64,000 bases of DNA from NCBI GenBank assembly GCA_965217265.1, contig CBDCHP010000018.1:930001-994000 (forward strand), written 5' to 3'. Numbering within the stretch: position 1 is the stretch's first letter; each line of letters begins with the position of its first letter. This DNA is from JAGRGG01 sp965217265 (GTDB lineage Bacteria > Pseudomonadota > Alphaproteobacteria > Geminicoccales > Geminicoccaceae). Position numbers and translations under genes: made by a program. The notes beneath the pieces were generated by a model. That model worked only from the letters and a program-made list of their open reading frames with translations. It had not been told where the DNA came from and made no database searches. Below, piece by piece: positions 17,469 through 26,003 of this stretch.

Positions 17469-18602
17469 ATGGCAGACGCGCGCAAAGGCCCCCGGCCGGT
17501 CGGCAGCCGGGACGTGTCGGACCTGCTGCGCACCTCGGGCGAACTGCGCCAGGAACTGCTGGGGTTCGATCCGGACTACGCCGACATCGTCGACTACATC
17601 GTGCGCTGCACGCACAAGATCTGGGAGGAGAAGGGGGTGGGGCTCATCTACACCCACTACCGCCAGCCCTGCGTGATCCGCACGCCCGACCGGCTGATCC
17701 TCGACCGCGAGACGGTGGTGCAGGACACGATCAAGCATTTGGCCGCTTTTCCCGACCGCAAGCTGCAGCCCGTGGACGTGATCTGGACCGACCTGAAATC
17801 GAACGGCTTCTACTCCTCGCACCAACTGGTCAGCGTCGGCCGCAACACCGGCGACACCGAGTTCGGTCCGCCCACCAACCGCAAGGTCGTCGTCCGCACC
17901 GTGGCGGATTGCATCATCAAGGAGAACCGTATCTACGAGGAGTGGCTGGTGCGCGACGGCATGAGCACGGTCGTGCAGTTGGGCCTCGACCCGTTCGAGG
18001 TGGCGCGGCGGCGGGCACAGGCCTCGCTGGACGCGGGCACGCGCGACTGGATGCACGGCGAGATCGAGCGGGTGCAGGGCCAGCGCTCGCCCTTGGAGGA
18101 TCTGCTGCCGGGGATCGAGGACGCCAAGGGCAAGCCCGAGCCGGAGCGGGCGCGCTACTTCTTCAACGCGATCTGGAACGCGCGGCTGTTCAACCTCGTG
18201 CGCGAGGTCTACGCGCCGGGCGTCGAGTTTCACGGCCCCGCCGGGCGCGAGCTGACCGGCGATTCGGCGGTGATCGGCTACATGCTCTCCTTGTGCGCCG
18301 CGCTGCCCGACATCGCCTTCTCCGTCGATCACGCCATCGCCAACGTCCAGGACAACGGCGACGCGCACGTGGCGCTGCGCTGGACGGCGGCCGGCACCCA
18401 CGACGGTTACGGGGCCTTCGGCGAGCCGGCCCAAGCGCGGGTCTACCTGCTCGGCGTCTGCCACCAGAAGTGGCGGGGCGGGCGGATCGTCGAGGAGCTG
18501 TTCTTGTTCGACGAACTGGCCGCACTCACCCAGATCGAGCGCCAGCGCTTGGGCGGCAAGCGCGCGCCCTCCGGCTTCGCGCCGACGCAGGTCGTCGCCT
18601 GA
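17469..18602 (+). CDS. Tandem SnoaL-like (NTF2-fold) protein, copy 2
   Basis: This 377-residue protein has two SnoaL-like domains. The first has DYADIVDYIVRCTHKIWEEK, GPPTNRKVVVRTVADCI and IYEEWLVRDGM; the second has RARYFFNAIWNARLFNLVRE and RIVEELFLFDELA. It is homologous along its length to the protein at 10498-11652. The ATG at 17469 follows GAAGGAGGAAA, a strong ribosome site. It is divergent from the long minus-strand catabolic run and is probably co-regulated through the shared intergenic region. The two copies might form a heteromer or act on successive intermediates; neither idea can be settled from sequence. Confidence 0.8.
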   Translation: MADARKGPRPVGSRDVSDLLRTSGELRQELLGFDPDYADIVDYIVRCTHKIWEEKGVGLIYTHYRQPCVIRTPDRLILDRETVVQDTIKHLAAFPDRKLQPVDVIWTDLKSNGFYSSHQLVSVGRNTGDTEFGPPTNRKVVVRTVADCIIKENRIYEEWLVRDGMSTVVQLGLDPFEVARRRAQASLDAGTRDWMHGEIERVQGQRSPLEDLLPGIEDAKGKPEPERARYFFNAIWNARLFNLVREVYAPGVEFHGPAGRELTGDSAVIGYMLSLCAALPDIAFSVDHAIANVQDNGDAHVALRWTAAGTHDGYGAFGEPAQARVYLLGVCHQKWRGGRIVEELFLFDELAALTQIERQRLGGKRAPSGFAPTQVVA

Positions 18603-18608
18603 GGGTTC

Positions 18609-19652
18609 CTAGCCGAGCAAACCCTTGCTCTTGAACGACAGGTGGCCGTTCTTGCCGACGATGACGTGGTCGTGGACGGTGATGTTGACGGCCCGCAGGG
18701 CCTCGACGACCGCGCCCGTCATCTCGACGTCGGCCTTGGACGGGGTCGGGTCGCCCGAGGGGTGGTTGTGGACCATGATGATCGCCGACGCCGCCAGTTC
18801 GAGGGCGCGCTTGACGACCTCCCTTGGGTAGAGCGGCGTGTGGTCGACCGTGCCGCGCGACTGGACCTCGTCCTTGATCAGGATGTTCTTGCGGTCGAGG
18901 AAGAGGATGCGAAAATGCTCCGACGGCTCGTGCTGCATCGCCAGCTTCAGGTACTCGACGAGGGCAGTCCAGGACGAGACCACCTCGCGCGCCTTGATCG
19001 CCTCCTTCAAGACGCGCTGCATCAAATCGTGCGTCGCCTTGAGCAAAACCTGGGTATGGCGCAAGTCCTGCGCGTAGCGCTTCGCGTCCTCGTCCGACTT
19101 CGGCGCCGCCGGGACAATGGACTCCTTGTAGCGCGCCGGGTCGGCGGCGAGCACGCCTCCTAAGCTCTCGAAGCGCTGCAACAGGTCCTTGGCGATCGGT
19201 TTCGTGTCGCGGTAGCGCACGCCGGCGAACAAGAGGAGTTCGAGCAGTTCATAGTCGGCGAGTGCCGCGGTGCCGCCCTCCAAGAAGCGGTCGCGCAGCC
19301 GGTCGCGGTGGCCGTGATAGTGCTTCGAGCCCCAGGCCGGCTTGGCCTCGGCCCCCGCCAAAACGCTCGCCGCCGGCGCGGGCACGGCCGGGGACGCGGC
19401 CGGGGCGAAGGCGGGCGCCCCTTCGGCCAGACCGGGCGGGGCACCGATCGTCTCGGCCAGCGCCGCGACGGCGGCGGCGTCAGCAAAGCGCCACGCCGCC
19501 TCGGTCTTGCTCCAGCGGCCGCCGCAGCGCTTGATCGCGTCGCGGTGGGCGTAGGTGTTGCCGCCGACCCGCCAGGGCAGGTCGTGGCCGGGGCTCTCCT
19601 GGGCGGTGAGGCCGTGATCGGCGAGACGGGCGAGAAGATCGTGGGACGTCAT
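18609..19652 (-). CDS. radC: RadC-family JAB/MPN-domain protein with N-terminal extension
   Basis: This 347-residue protein is well above the usual 220-230. Residues from about 112 (GHRDRLRDRFLEGGTAALADYELLEL) to the end are the standard RadC fold: a helix-hairpin-helix-like part and a JAMM metal site HNHPSGDPTPSKAD with His295, His297 and Asp308. Residues 1-60 form a separate small domain (LPWRVGGNTYAHRDAIKRCG then GRWSKTEAAWRF) of the kind annotated DUF5710-like, joined by an Ala/Pro-rich linker (about 75-105). The RadC role in DNA metabolism remains unclear. The ATG at 19652 has only a weak ribosome site. Confidence 0.87.
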   Translation of the reverse strand: MTSHDLLARLADHGLTAQESPGHDLPWRVGGNTYAHRDAIKRCGGRWSKTEAAWRFADAAAVAALAETIGAPPGLAEGAPAFAPAASPAVPAPAASVLAGAEAKPAWGSKHYHGHRDRLRDRFLEGGTAALADYELLELLLFAGVRYRDTKPIAKDLLQRFESLGGVLAADPARYKESIVPAAPKSDEDAKRYAQDLRHTQVLLKATHDLMQRVLKEAIKAREVVSSWTALVEYLKLAMQHEPSEHFRILFLDRKNILIKDEVQSRGTVDHTPLYPREVVKRALELAASAIIMVHNHPSGDPTPSKADVEMTGAVVEALRAVNITVHDHVIVGKNGHLSFKSKGLLG

Positions 19653-19799
19653 GCCGGGGTCCGTTCGGGCGAGAAGCGCGACGTTATTAAACCGAAAGTT
19701 GATAAAACCGCAACGGCCCGGCGCAAGCCCGCGCGAAATACCTTGGCAGCGGTGCTTGAGCGGCCCAGATGGTGATGCTTTCGGGGCGACGGGGGACGT

Positions 19800-20570
19800 A
19801 TGGACCAGGACGGCAACGGCGGCCGGGTGACGGCCGGGCTCTTGATCATCGGCAACGAGATCCTCTCGGGCCGCACGCAGGACGCGAACTTGGCCCAACT
19901 CGCGACCTTCCTGAACGGGGTCGGCGTCCGCCTCGCCGAGGCCAGGGTCGTGCCCGACGTCGAGGCCGAGATCATCGACGCGCTGGGGGTTCTCAGGAAG
20001 CGCTACAGCTACGTCTTCACGACGGGCGGCATCGGCCCGACGCACGACGACATCACGGCGGCGGCGGTGGCGAAAGCGTTCGGCCGCGAACTCACCCGCC
20101 ACCTTGAGGCGGAGCGGCTGCTGCACGCCTACTACCCCGAGGAGCGGCGCACGGCGGCCAGGATGAAGATGGCCGACACGCCAAAAGGCGCCGAACTGAT
20201 CGAGAACCCGATCAGCGTGGCGCCGGGCTTTCGCGTCGAGAACGTCTTCGTGCTGGCCGGTATTCCCAAGGTCATGGCGGCGATGCTGGACGGGATCAGG
20301 GGCCAGTTGAGGGGCGGCGCCGTCGTCCTCTCGCGCACGCTCAACGTCTTCGCCGGCGAGGGCGACATCGCCCAGATGCTGAGCGAGGTCCAGGCGCACT
20401 ACCAAGACGTCGACGTCGGCAGCTACCCCTTCTTCAGCCTCGGCCGCTTCGGCGCCAGCATCGTCTTTCGAAGCGACGACAAGACGGCACTCGACAACGC
20501 CCTCTTCGCGCTGGAGCAGGCGCTGGCCGAGCGCGACATCGAGGCCGAGGAGGCCGGCCCCGAGGCTTGA
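19800..20570 (+). CDS. CinA/MoeA-type molybdopterin-binding-fold protein (competence/damage-inducible protein A family)
   Basis: This 256-residue protein consists of the N-terminal domain of CinA without the C-terminal nicotinamide-nucleotide deamidase part. It starts GLLIIGNEILSGRTQDANLA and has FTTGGIGPTHDDITAAAVA, the two MoCF-fold signatures. Stand-alone versions are common in alphaproteobacteria and their function is not well fixed. The gene sits between divergent radC and the downstream tRNA-Leu. Confidence 0.87.
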   Translation: MDQDGNGGRVTAGLLIIGNEILSGRTQDANLAQLATFLNGVGVRLAEARVVPDVEAEIIDALGVLRKRYSYVFTTGGIGPTHDDITAAAVAKAFGRELTRHLEAERLLHAYYPEERRTAARMKMADTPKGAELIENPISVAPGFRVENVFVLAGIPKVMAAMLDGIRGQLRGGAVVLSRTLNVFAGEGDIAQMLSEVQAHYQDVDVGSYPFFSLGRFGASIVFRSDDKTALDNALFALEQALAERDIEAEEAGPEA

Positions 20571-20607
20571 GGTGCGGGGGCAGCACCGTTACAAGCACCG
20601 AGGCCGT

Positions 20608-20692
20608 GCCCGCTTGACGAAACAGGTAGACGTAGCAGACTTAAAATCTGTGGCCTTCGGGCGTGCCGGTTCGAGTCCGGCAGCGGGCACCA
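20608..20692 (+). tRNA. tRNA-Leu (anticodon TAA)
   Basis: The acceptor stem GCCCGCT (20608-20614) pairs with AGCGGGC (20682-20688), followed by encoded ACCA. The anticodon loop CTTAAAA gives anticodon TAA. A long variable arm (GGCCTTCGGGCG region) marks a class II tRNA, and the T loop GGTTCGAGTCC is present. The 85-base length fits tRNA-Leu. Confidence 0.96.
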
Positions 20693-20804
20693 AGCGCCGA
20701 CGCGGCGCGTCGGTCGATGGGATCGGCGCAATAACGGTTGAAGAACCCGCGATATTCCGCCAATTCATTTTGTCAAAGCCGCGAACCGCCATCGGAGAAG
20801 CTTC

Positions 20805-21878
20805 ATGCCCAAGCGCCGCAGCCACTTGCCCGTGCCCGCCATCAGCCGGCGCCGGTTCGGGCAGACGCTCACCGTCGCCACCACGGCCGCCATGCTGCCC
20901 AAGCTGGTCCGGGCGCAATCGAAGCAGGTCAACGTCTACAACTGGGACACCTACATCGGCGAGAGCACGATCCCCGACTTCGAGGGCGAGACGGGCATCA
21001 AGGTGCGCTACGATTTGTTCGCCAGCTCGGACGAGGTGTTCGCCAAGCTGCGCCAGGGCAACCCCGGCTACGACGTGATCTACCCCTCGAACGAGTACGC
21101 GGCGCGGATGATCGCGGCCGAGATGCTGGAGCCGCTCGACCACGCCAAGATCCCCAACTTCGACAACCTCAACCCCGAGTTCGCCGATCCCGCCTACGAT
21201 CCGGGCCGCGAGTTCACGCTGCCCTACTTCTGGGGCACGATCGGCATCGGCTACCGCCAGAGCATCGCCGAGGTCAAGGCCTGGGCCGACCTGTTCGAGG
21301 GCGACGCCTTCGACGGGCGCATGTCCTTTCTCGACAACAAGGACACGATCCAGTGCTCCTTGAAGTACCTGGGCTACAGCGCCAACACGACGAGCCAGGA
21401 CGAGATCAACCAAGCCGCCGACGCGCTGATCAAGATCAAGCCGAAGATCAAGACCTTCACCCCCGACACGGGCCAAGACCTGTTGATCTCGGGCGAGGTC
21501 GACGCCTGCTCGGAGTACAACGGCGACATCTTACAGGTGATGCTGGAGGACGACGACCTCGCCTACACCCTGCCCGAGGAGGGCAGCATCATCTGGGAAG
21601 ACGTGATGTGCGTGCCCAAAGATGCGCCGCACCCCGACGCCGCGCGCGAATGGATCAACTACATCTATACGCCCGAGGTCCATGCCGCGATCGCCGAGTA
21701 CGTGCAGTACGCCTGCCCGAACAAGGCGGCGCGCGAGCTGCTGCCGCAAGAGATGCGTGACAACCCGGCCCTCTACCCGTCCGAGGACGCGCTCAAGAAA
21801 ACCGAGTACGCCAAGTACCAGGGCGAGGAGATAGCCGGGATGCTGGAATCGGCGCTGACGAGGGTGCTGGCGGCTTAA
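20805..21878 (+). CDS. Polyamine ABC transporter substrate-binding protein, PotD/PotF-like
   Basis: This 357-residue protein has a twin-arginine signal (SRRRFGQTLTVATTAAML), so it is probably exported folded by Tat. The mature start VNVYNWDTYIGESTIPDFE and the DVIYPSNEYAARMI, LPYFWGTIGIGYR and EYNGDILQVM segments are typical of putrescine/spermidine-binding proteins. The ATG follows GGAGAAGC. No permease or ATPase genes are adjacent, so it is an orphan component or serves a transporter encoded elsewhere. The stop TAA abuts palindromic repeat B. Confidence 0.9.
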   Translation: MPKRRSHLPVPAISRRRFGQTLTVATTAAMLPKLVRAQSKQVNVYNWDTYIGESTIPDFEGETGIKVRYDLFASSDEVFAKLRQGNPGYDVIYPSNEYAARMIAAEMLEPLDHAKIPNFDNLNPEFADPAYDPGREFTLPYFWGTIGIGYRQSIAEVKAWADLFEGDAFDGRMSFLDNKDTIQCSLKYLGYSANTTSQDEINQAADALIKIKPKIKTFTPDTGQDLLISGEVDACSEYNGDILQVMLEDDDLAYTLPEEGSIIWEDVMCVPKDAPHPDAAREWINYIYTPEVHAAIAEYVQYACPNKAARELLPQEMRDNPALYPSEDALKKTEYAKYQGEEIAGMLESALTRVLAA

Positions 21879-22043
21879 GAACGCTTCAGTGCCTAGCACC
21901 GCTAGGCAGGCTGACGCGCGGTCTTCTTTTCTTCTTTTTTGCCAGTGTTAACGTAAGAGGTTGGTCTCAACGCCGAGGGCAATTCTCGAACAAAAGCACA
22001 AAAGAGAAAAAGAAGGCCCCGCGCCAGCGGATGCGAAGCATTC
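21879..22043 (-). repeat. Palindromic element copy B
   Basis: At 165 bases this is the longest copy, with a divergent left arm (GAACGCTTCAGTGCC, then an inserted CTAGCACCGCTAGG hairpin) and a right arm ending GCGAAGCATTC. The core reads GGTTGGTCTCAACGCCGAGG, so the element is in minus orientation. It separates the converging potD-like and greA genes. The greA stop TGA (22042-22044) is formed at its right end, and the potD-like TAA touches its left end. Confidence 0.88.
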
Positions 22044-22518
22044 ATCCGAAGCTAACGTCGAGCACCTCGAAGTAGCGCGTGCCGCGCGGCGTCGTGACCT
22101 CGATGCTGTCGCCGGCCTCCTTGCCGAGCAGCGCCTGCGCCACGGGCGAGTTGATCGAGAGGAGGCCGTTTTGGATCTCGGCCTCTTCGGGGCCGACGAT
22201 CTTGTAACGGATCTTCTCGTCGGTCTCCTCGTCGACGAGGTTGACCAAGGCGCCGAAGATGACCTTCGAGCCGTGCATCTGCGAGGCGTCGATGATCTCG
22301 GCGCGGGCGAGCTTGTCTTCCAGCTCCATGACCCGGCCCTCGACGAAGCTCTGCCGCTCGCGCGCCGCGTGGTACTCGGCGTTCTCGGACAAGTCGCCGT
22401 GCTCGCGCGCCGCGGCGATCGCCTTGATGATGGCCGGCCGCTCCTCGTTCTTGAGCCGCTTCAACTCGGCAATGAGACGGGTATGACCCTCGGGGGTCAT
22501 GGGGATCTTGTTGACCAT
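22042..22518 (-). CDS. greA: Transcription elongation factor GreA
   Basis: This 158-residue protein has the normal GreA length. It rescues backtracked RNA polymerase by stimulating transcript cleavage. The N-terminal coiled coil (MTPEGHTRLIAELKRLKNEE) carries the acidic tip GDLSENAEYHAARE, and the C-terminal FKBP-like domain has SINSPVAQALLGKEAGD. The start ATG is at 22518. It lies downstream of carB on the same strand with a 69-base gap. Confidence 0.97.
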   Translation of the reverse strand: MVNKIPMTPEGHTRLIAELKRLKNEERPAIIKAIAAAREHGDLSENAEYHAARERQSFVEGRVMELEDKLARAEIIDASQMHGSKVIFGALVNLVDEETDEKIRYKIVGPEEAEIQNGLLSINSPVAQALLGKEAGDSIEVTTPRGTRYFEVLDVSFG

Positions 22519-22587
22519 GACGACGATGTTTCCAGCGATGCCCGGCGTTGATCGGACCGGAGTTTGTTATGCTAGGGCCAGGAACGG

Positions 22588-25500
22588 CTAGTGTAACGAC
22601 CCGAAGTAGGCTTGCAAGGGGGCGACGCCGAAATCGTCGCGCTTGAGGTGCCGCAGCGCCTCAACCACCGCGCGCGCACCGGCCATAGTTGTATAATAGG
22701 GTACGCGATTATGCAAGGCGGCGACGCGCAAGGAGAAACTGTCCTGGATCGCCTGTCGCCCGCCGGTCGTGTTGATCATCAAGGCGACGTCGCCGTTCTT
22801 GATCCGATCGACGACGTGCGGCCGGCCCTCGTGCACCTTCAAGACGGTCTCGACCGCGATCCCGGCGGCGCTCAACCCCGCCGCCGTGCCGCCGGTGGCG
22901 AGGAGATCGAAGCCGAGGTCGACGAGCCCCCGCGCCAGCGCCAGGAGGGCCGGCTTGTCCTCGTCCTTGACCGAGAGGAAGACGAGGCCGCTATCCGGCA
23001 GGCGCTGGCCCGCCGCCAGTTGCGCCTTGGCGAACGCCGTGCCGAAGCTGCGGTCCAGGCCCATCACCTCGCCGGTCGACTTCATCTCCGGCCCCAAGAG
23101 CAGGTCGGTGCCGGGAAAGCGACTGAACGGGAACACCGCCTCCTTGACCGCGACGTGGCCGATGGTCGGCACGTCGCGGATGAAGTCGGCGAGGCGCTCG
23201 CCGGCCATGACCCTGGCGGCGATCTTGGCGAGCGGCCGGCCGATGGCTTTGGCGACGAACGGCACGGTGCGGCTGGCGCGCGGGTTGACCTCGATCACGT
23301 AGATGTCCTCGCCCTTGACCGCCATCTGCGCGTTCATCAGGCCGCGAACGTCGAGCGCCCTCGCAAGTTCCGTCGCCTGACGCTTGAGTTCGGCCTCGAC
23401 CTCGGGCGCGATCGAGTAGACCGGCAGCGAGCAGGCGCTGTCGCCGGAGTGAATGCCGGCCTCCTCGATGTGCTCCATCACCCCGGCGACGACCACGTCC
23501 AGGCCGTCGGCGAGCACGTCGATGTCGACCTCGATCGCGTCTTCGAGGAAGCGGTCGAGCAGGATCGAGCCGTGCTCGGAGGCCAGGGCCGCCTCGGCGA
23601 CGAAGGTCTCCATCTCCTCCATCTCGCGCACGATCCGCATCGCCCGCCCGCCGAGCACGTAGGACGGGCGGATGACGAGCGGCAGGCCGATCTCCTTGGC
23701 CTTGTCGAGCGCCTCGGCCTCGTCGAAGCAGATCGCGTTCGCCGGCTGCTTGAGCCCGAGTTCGCGCAACAGGCGCTGGAAGCGGTCGCGGTCCTCGGCG
23801 AGGTCGATCGCGTCGGGCGAGGTGCCTAAGATTCGGATGCCGGCCTCCTGCAAGGCCGCCGCCAGCCGCAGGGGCGTCTGCCCGCCGAGCTGGACGATGG
23901 CGCCCAGAAGATTGCCGTTCGACGCCTCGACGGCGGCGATCTCGGTCACGTCCTCGGCCGTCAGGGGCTCGAAGTAGAGCCGGTCCGAGGTGTCGGGGTC
24001 GGTCGAGACCGTCTCGGGGTTGCAGTTGACCATGATCGTCTCGACGCCGGCGTCCTTCAAGCCGAACGCGGCGTGGACGCAGCAATAGTCGAACTCGATC
24101 CCCTGGCCGATCCGGTTCGGCCCGCCTCCTAGGATCATCACCTTTTGCCGCCCGCTCGGCCGGCTCTCGCATTCGGGCGGGTCGTCATAGGTGCCGGCCT
24201 CGTAGGTCGCGTACATGTAGGGCGTGCGCGCCCGGAACTCGGCGGCGCAGGTGTCGATCCGCTTGTAGACCGGCCGCACGTTCAAGCCGTGCCGGTGGCG
24301 CCGCACCGCCGCCTCGTCTTGGCCGACGAGCTTGGCGAGGCGCTTGTCCGAGAAGCCGTCGGCTTTCAGCGCCAGCATCGCGTCCGCGTCGTTTGGCAGG
24401 CCGTTCGCCCGCACGTCCGCTTCCACGGCGACGATCTCCTCGATCTGGCGCAAGAACCACGGCTCGTAGCGCGACAATCTTGCCACCTCGTCGACGCCCA
24501 AGCCGAGACGAAAGGCGTCGGCGATGTGGCGCAGGCGCTCAGGGGTCGGGCGGGCCAGCGCCGCGCGCACGGCGCTCGCCGGGTCGGGTGCCGCCAGCGC
24601 CGCCGTCTCGTCGAGGCCGCAGAGGCCCGTTTCCAGGGAGCGCAGCGCCTTTTGCAGGCTCTCCTTGAAGGTCCGGCCGATCGCCATCGCCTCGCCGACC
24701 GACTTCATCGAGGTGGTGAGCGTGGCCTCGGTTTCGGGGAACTTCTCGAAGGTGAAGCGCGGCACCTTGGTGACGACGTAGTCGATCGACGGCTCGAACG
24801 AGGCCGGCGTCGCGCCGGTGATGTCGTTGTCGATCTCGTCCAGCGTGTAGCCGACGGCGAGCTTGGCGGCGACCTTGGCGATCGGAAAGCCGGTCGCCTT
24901 GGATGCCAGCGCCGAGGAGCGCGAGACGCGCGGGTTCATCTCGATGACGACGAGCCGGCCGTTCGCCGGGTTGACCGCGAACTGGACGTTCGAGCCGCCG
25001 GTCTCGACCCCGACCTCGCGCAAGGTCGCGATCGAGGCCGCGCGCATCAGTTGGTATTCCTTGTCGCTCAAGGTCAGCGCCGGCGCCACGGTGATGCTGT
25101 CGCCGGTGTGCACGCCCATCGGATCGACGTTCTCGATCGCGCAGACGATGACCGCGTTGTCGTGCCGGTCGCGCACGACCTCCATCTCGAACTCTTTCCA
25201 GCCCAAGACCGACTCCTCGACCAAGACCTCGCCCATCGGCGAGGCGTCGAGGCCGCCGGCGACGATCTGCTCGAACTCCTCTTTATTGTAGGCGATGCCG
25301 CCGCCCATCCCGCCCAGCGTGAAGGAGGGGCGGACGATCGCCGGCAGGCCCGTCACCTCCAGGGCCGCGCGGGCGTCTTCCATCGAGCGCGCGACGAGCG
25401 AGCGCGGCATGTCGAGGCCGATGCGCTCCATCGCCTCGTGGAACAGTTGCCGGTCCTCGGCCTTGTTGATCGCCTCAAGGTCGGCGCCGATCAGTTCGAC

Positions 25501-25836
25501 GTTGAAGCGCGCCAGCGTCCCGTTCTCGGCCAGGGCTTTGGCCGTGTTGAGCGCGGTCTGTCCGCCCATCGTCGGCAACAACGCCTCCGGCCGCTCGCGC
25601 TCGATGATCTTGGCGACGATCTCGGGCGTGATCGGCTCGATGTAGGTCGCGTCCGCCACCTCCGGGTCGGTCATGATCGTCGCCGGGTTCGAGTTGACCA
25701 GGACGACGCGGTAGCCCTCGTCCTTCAACGCCTTGCACGCCTGCGTGCCCGAATAGTCGAACTCGCAGGCTTGGCCGATGATGATCGGCCCGGCGCCGAT
25801 CAGGAGGATGGTGTGCAGGTCGGTGCGCTTGGGCAT
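22588..25836 (-). CDS. carB: Carbamoyl-phosphate synthase large subunit
   Basis: This 1082-residue enzyme makes carbamoyl phosphate from bicarbonate, ammonia (from CarA) and two ATP, for arginine and pyrimidine synthesis. It has two homologous ATP-grasp halves (ILLIGAGPIIIGQACEFDYS near the start; MILGGGPNRIGQGIEFDYC in the middle), an oligomerisation region between them and a C-terminal allosteric MGS-like domain (FDLLATGGTAAGLSAAGI). Length and order match the family. Palindromic repeat C separates it from carA on the same strand. Confidence 0.98.
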   Translation of the reverse strand: MPKRTDLHTILLIGAGPIIIGQACEFDYSGTQACKALKDEGYRVVLVNSNPATIMTDPEVADATYIEPITPEIVAKIIERERPEALLPTMGGQTALNTAKALAENGTLARFNVELIGADLEAINKAEDRQLFHEAMERIGLDMPRSLVARSMEDARAALEVTGLPAIVRPSFTLGGMGGGIAYNKEEFEQIVAGGLDASPMGEVLVEESVLGWKEFEMEVVRDRHDNAVIVCAIENVDPMGVHTGDSITVAPALTLSDKEYQLMRAASIATLREVGVETGGSNVQFAVNPANGRLVVIEMNPRVSRSSALASKATGFPIAKVAAKLAVGYTLDEIDNDITGATPASFEPSIDYVVTKVPRFTFEKFPETEATLTTSMKSVGEAMAIGRTFKESLQKALRSLETGLCGLDETAALAAPDPASAVRAALARPTPERLRHIADAFRLGLGVDEVARLSRYEPWFLRQIEEIVAVEADVRANGLPNDADAMLALKADGFSDKRLAKLVGQDEAAVRRHRHGLNVRPVYKRIDTCAAEFRARTPYMYATYEAGTYDDPPECESRPSGRQKVMILGGGPNRIGQGIEFDYCCVHAAFGLKDAGVETIMVNCNPETVSTDPDTSDRLYFEPLTAEDVTEIAAVEASNGNLLGAIVQLGGQTPLRLAAALQEAGIRILGTSPDAIDLAEDRDRFQRLLRELGLKQPANAICFDEAEALDKAKEIGLPLVIRPSYVLGGRAMRIVREMEEMETFVAEAALASEHGSILLDRFLEDAIEVDIDVLADGLDVVVAGVMEHIEEAGIHSGDSACSLPVYSIAPEVEAELKRQATELARALDVRGLMNAQMAVKGEDIYVIEVNPRASRTVPFVAKAIGRPLAKIAARVMAGERLADFIRDVPTIGHVAVKEAVFPFSRFPGTDLLLGPEMKSTGEVMGLDRSFGTAFAKAQLAAGQRLPDSGLVFLSVKDEDKPALLALARGLVDLGFDLLATGGTAAGLSAAGIAVETVLKVHEGRPHVVDRIKNGDVALMINTTGGRQAIQDSFSLRVAALHNRVPYYTTMAGARAVVEALRHLKRDDFGVAPLQAYFGSLH

Positions 25837-25852
25837 TGAGAGGCCTTAAGAT

Positions 25853-25997
25853 GAACGCTTGCGCGTGCGCTAGGCGCGCGGCCTTCCTCTTCTCTTTTTT
25901 GCAACTTGTTCTAGAACTTGGCCGCAACGCCGAAGCCAGCCCCGGCCAAAGTTGCAAAAAAAGAAGAAAAAAGCCCCGCGCAGCGGATGCGAAGCAT
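25853..25997 (-). repeat. Palindromic element copy C
   Basis: The left arm begins GAACGCTTGCGCGTGCGCT and the right arm ends GCGGATGCGAAGCAT, with T-rich and A-rich inner blocks. The core (CTTGGCCGCAACGCCGAAGC) is in minus orientation. It lies between carA and carB, 17 bases upstream of the carB ATG and seven bases past the carA stop. This is one of two copies whose end does not itself make the neighbouring stop codon. Its position inside carAB argues against strong termination here, or implies a second promoter for carB. Confidence 0.88.
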
Positions 25998-26003
25998 AAT
26001 TGA

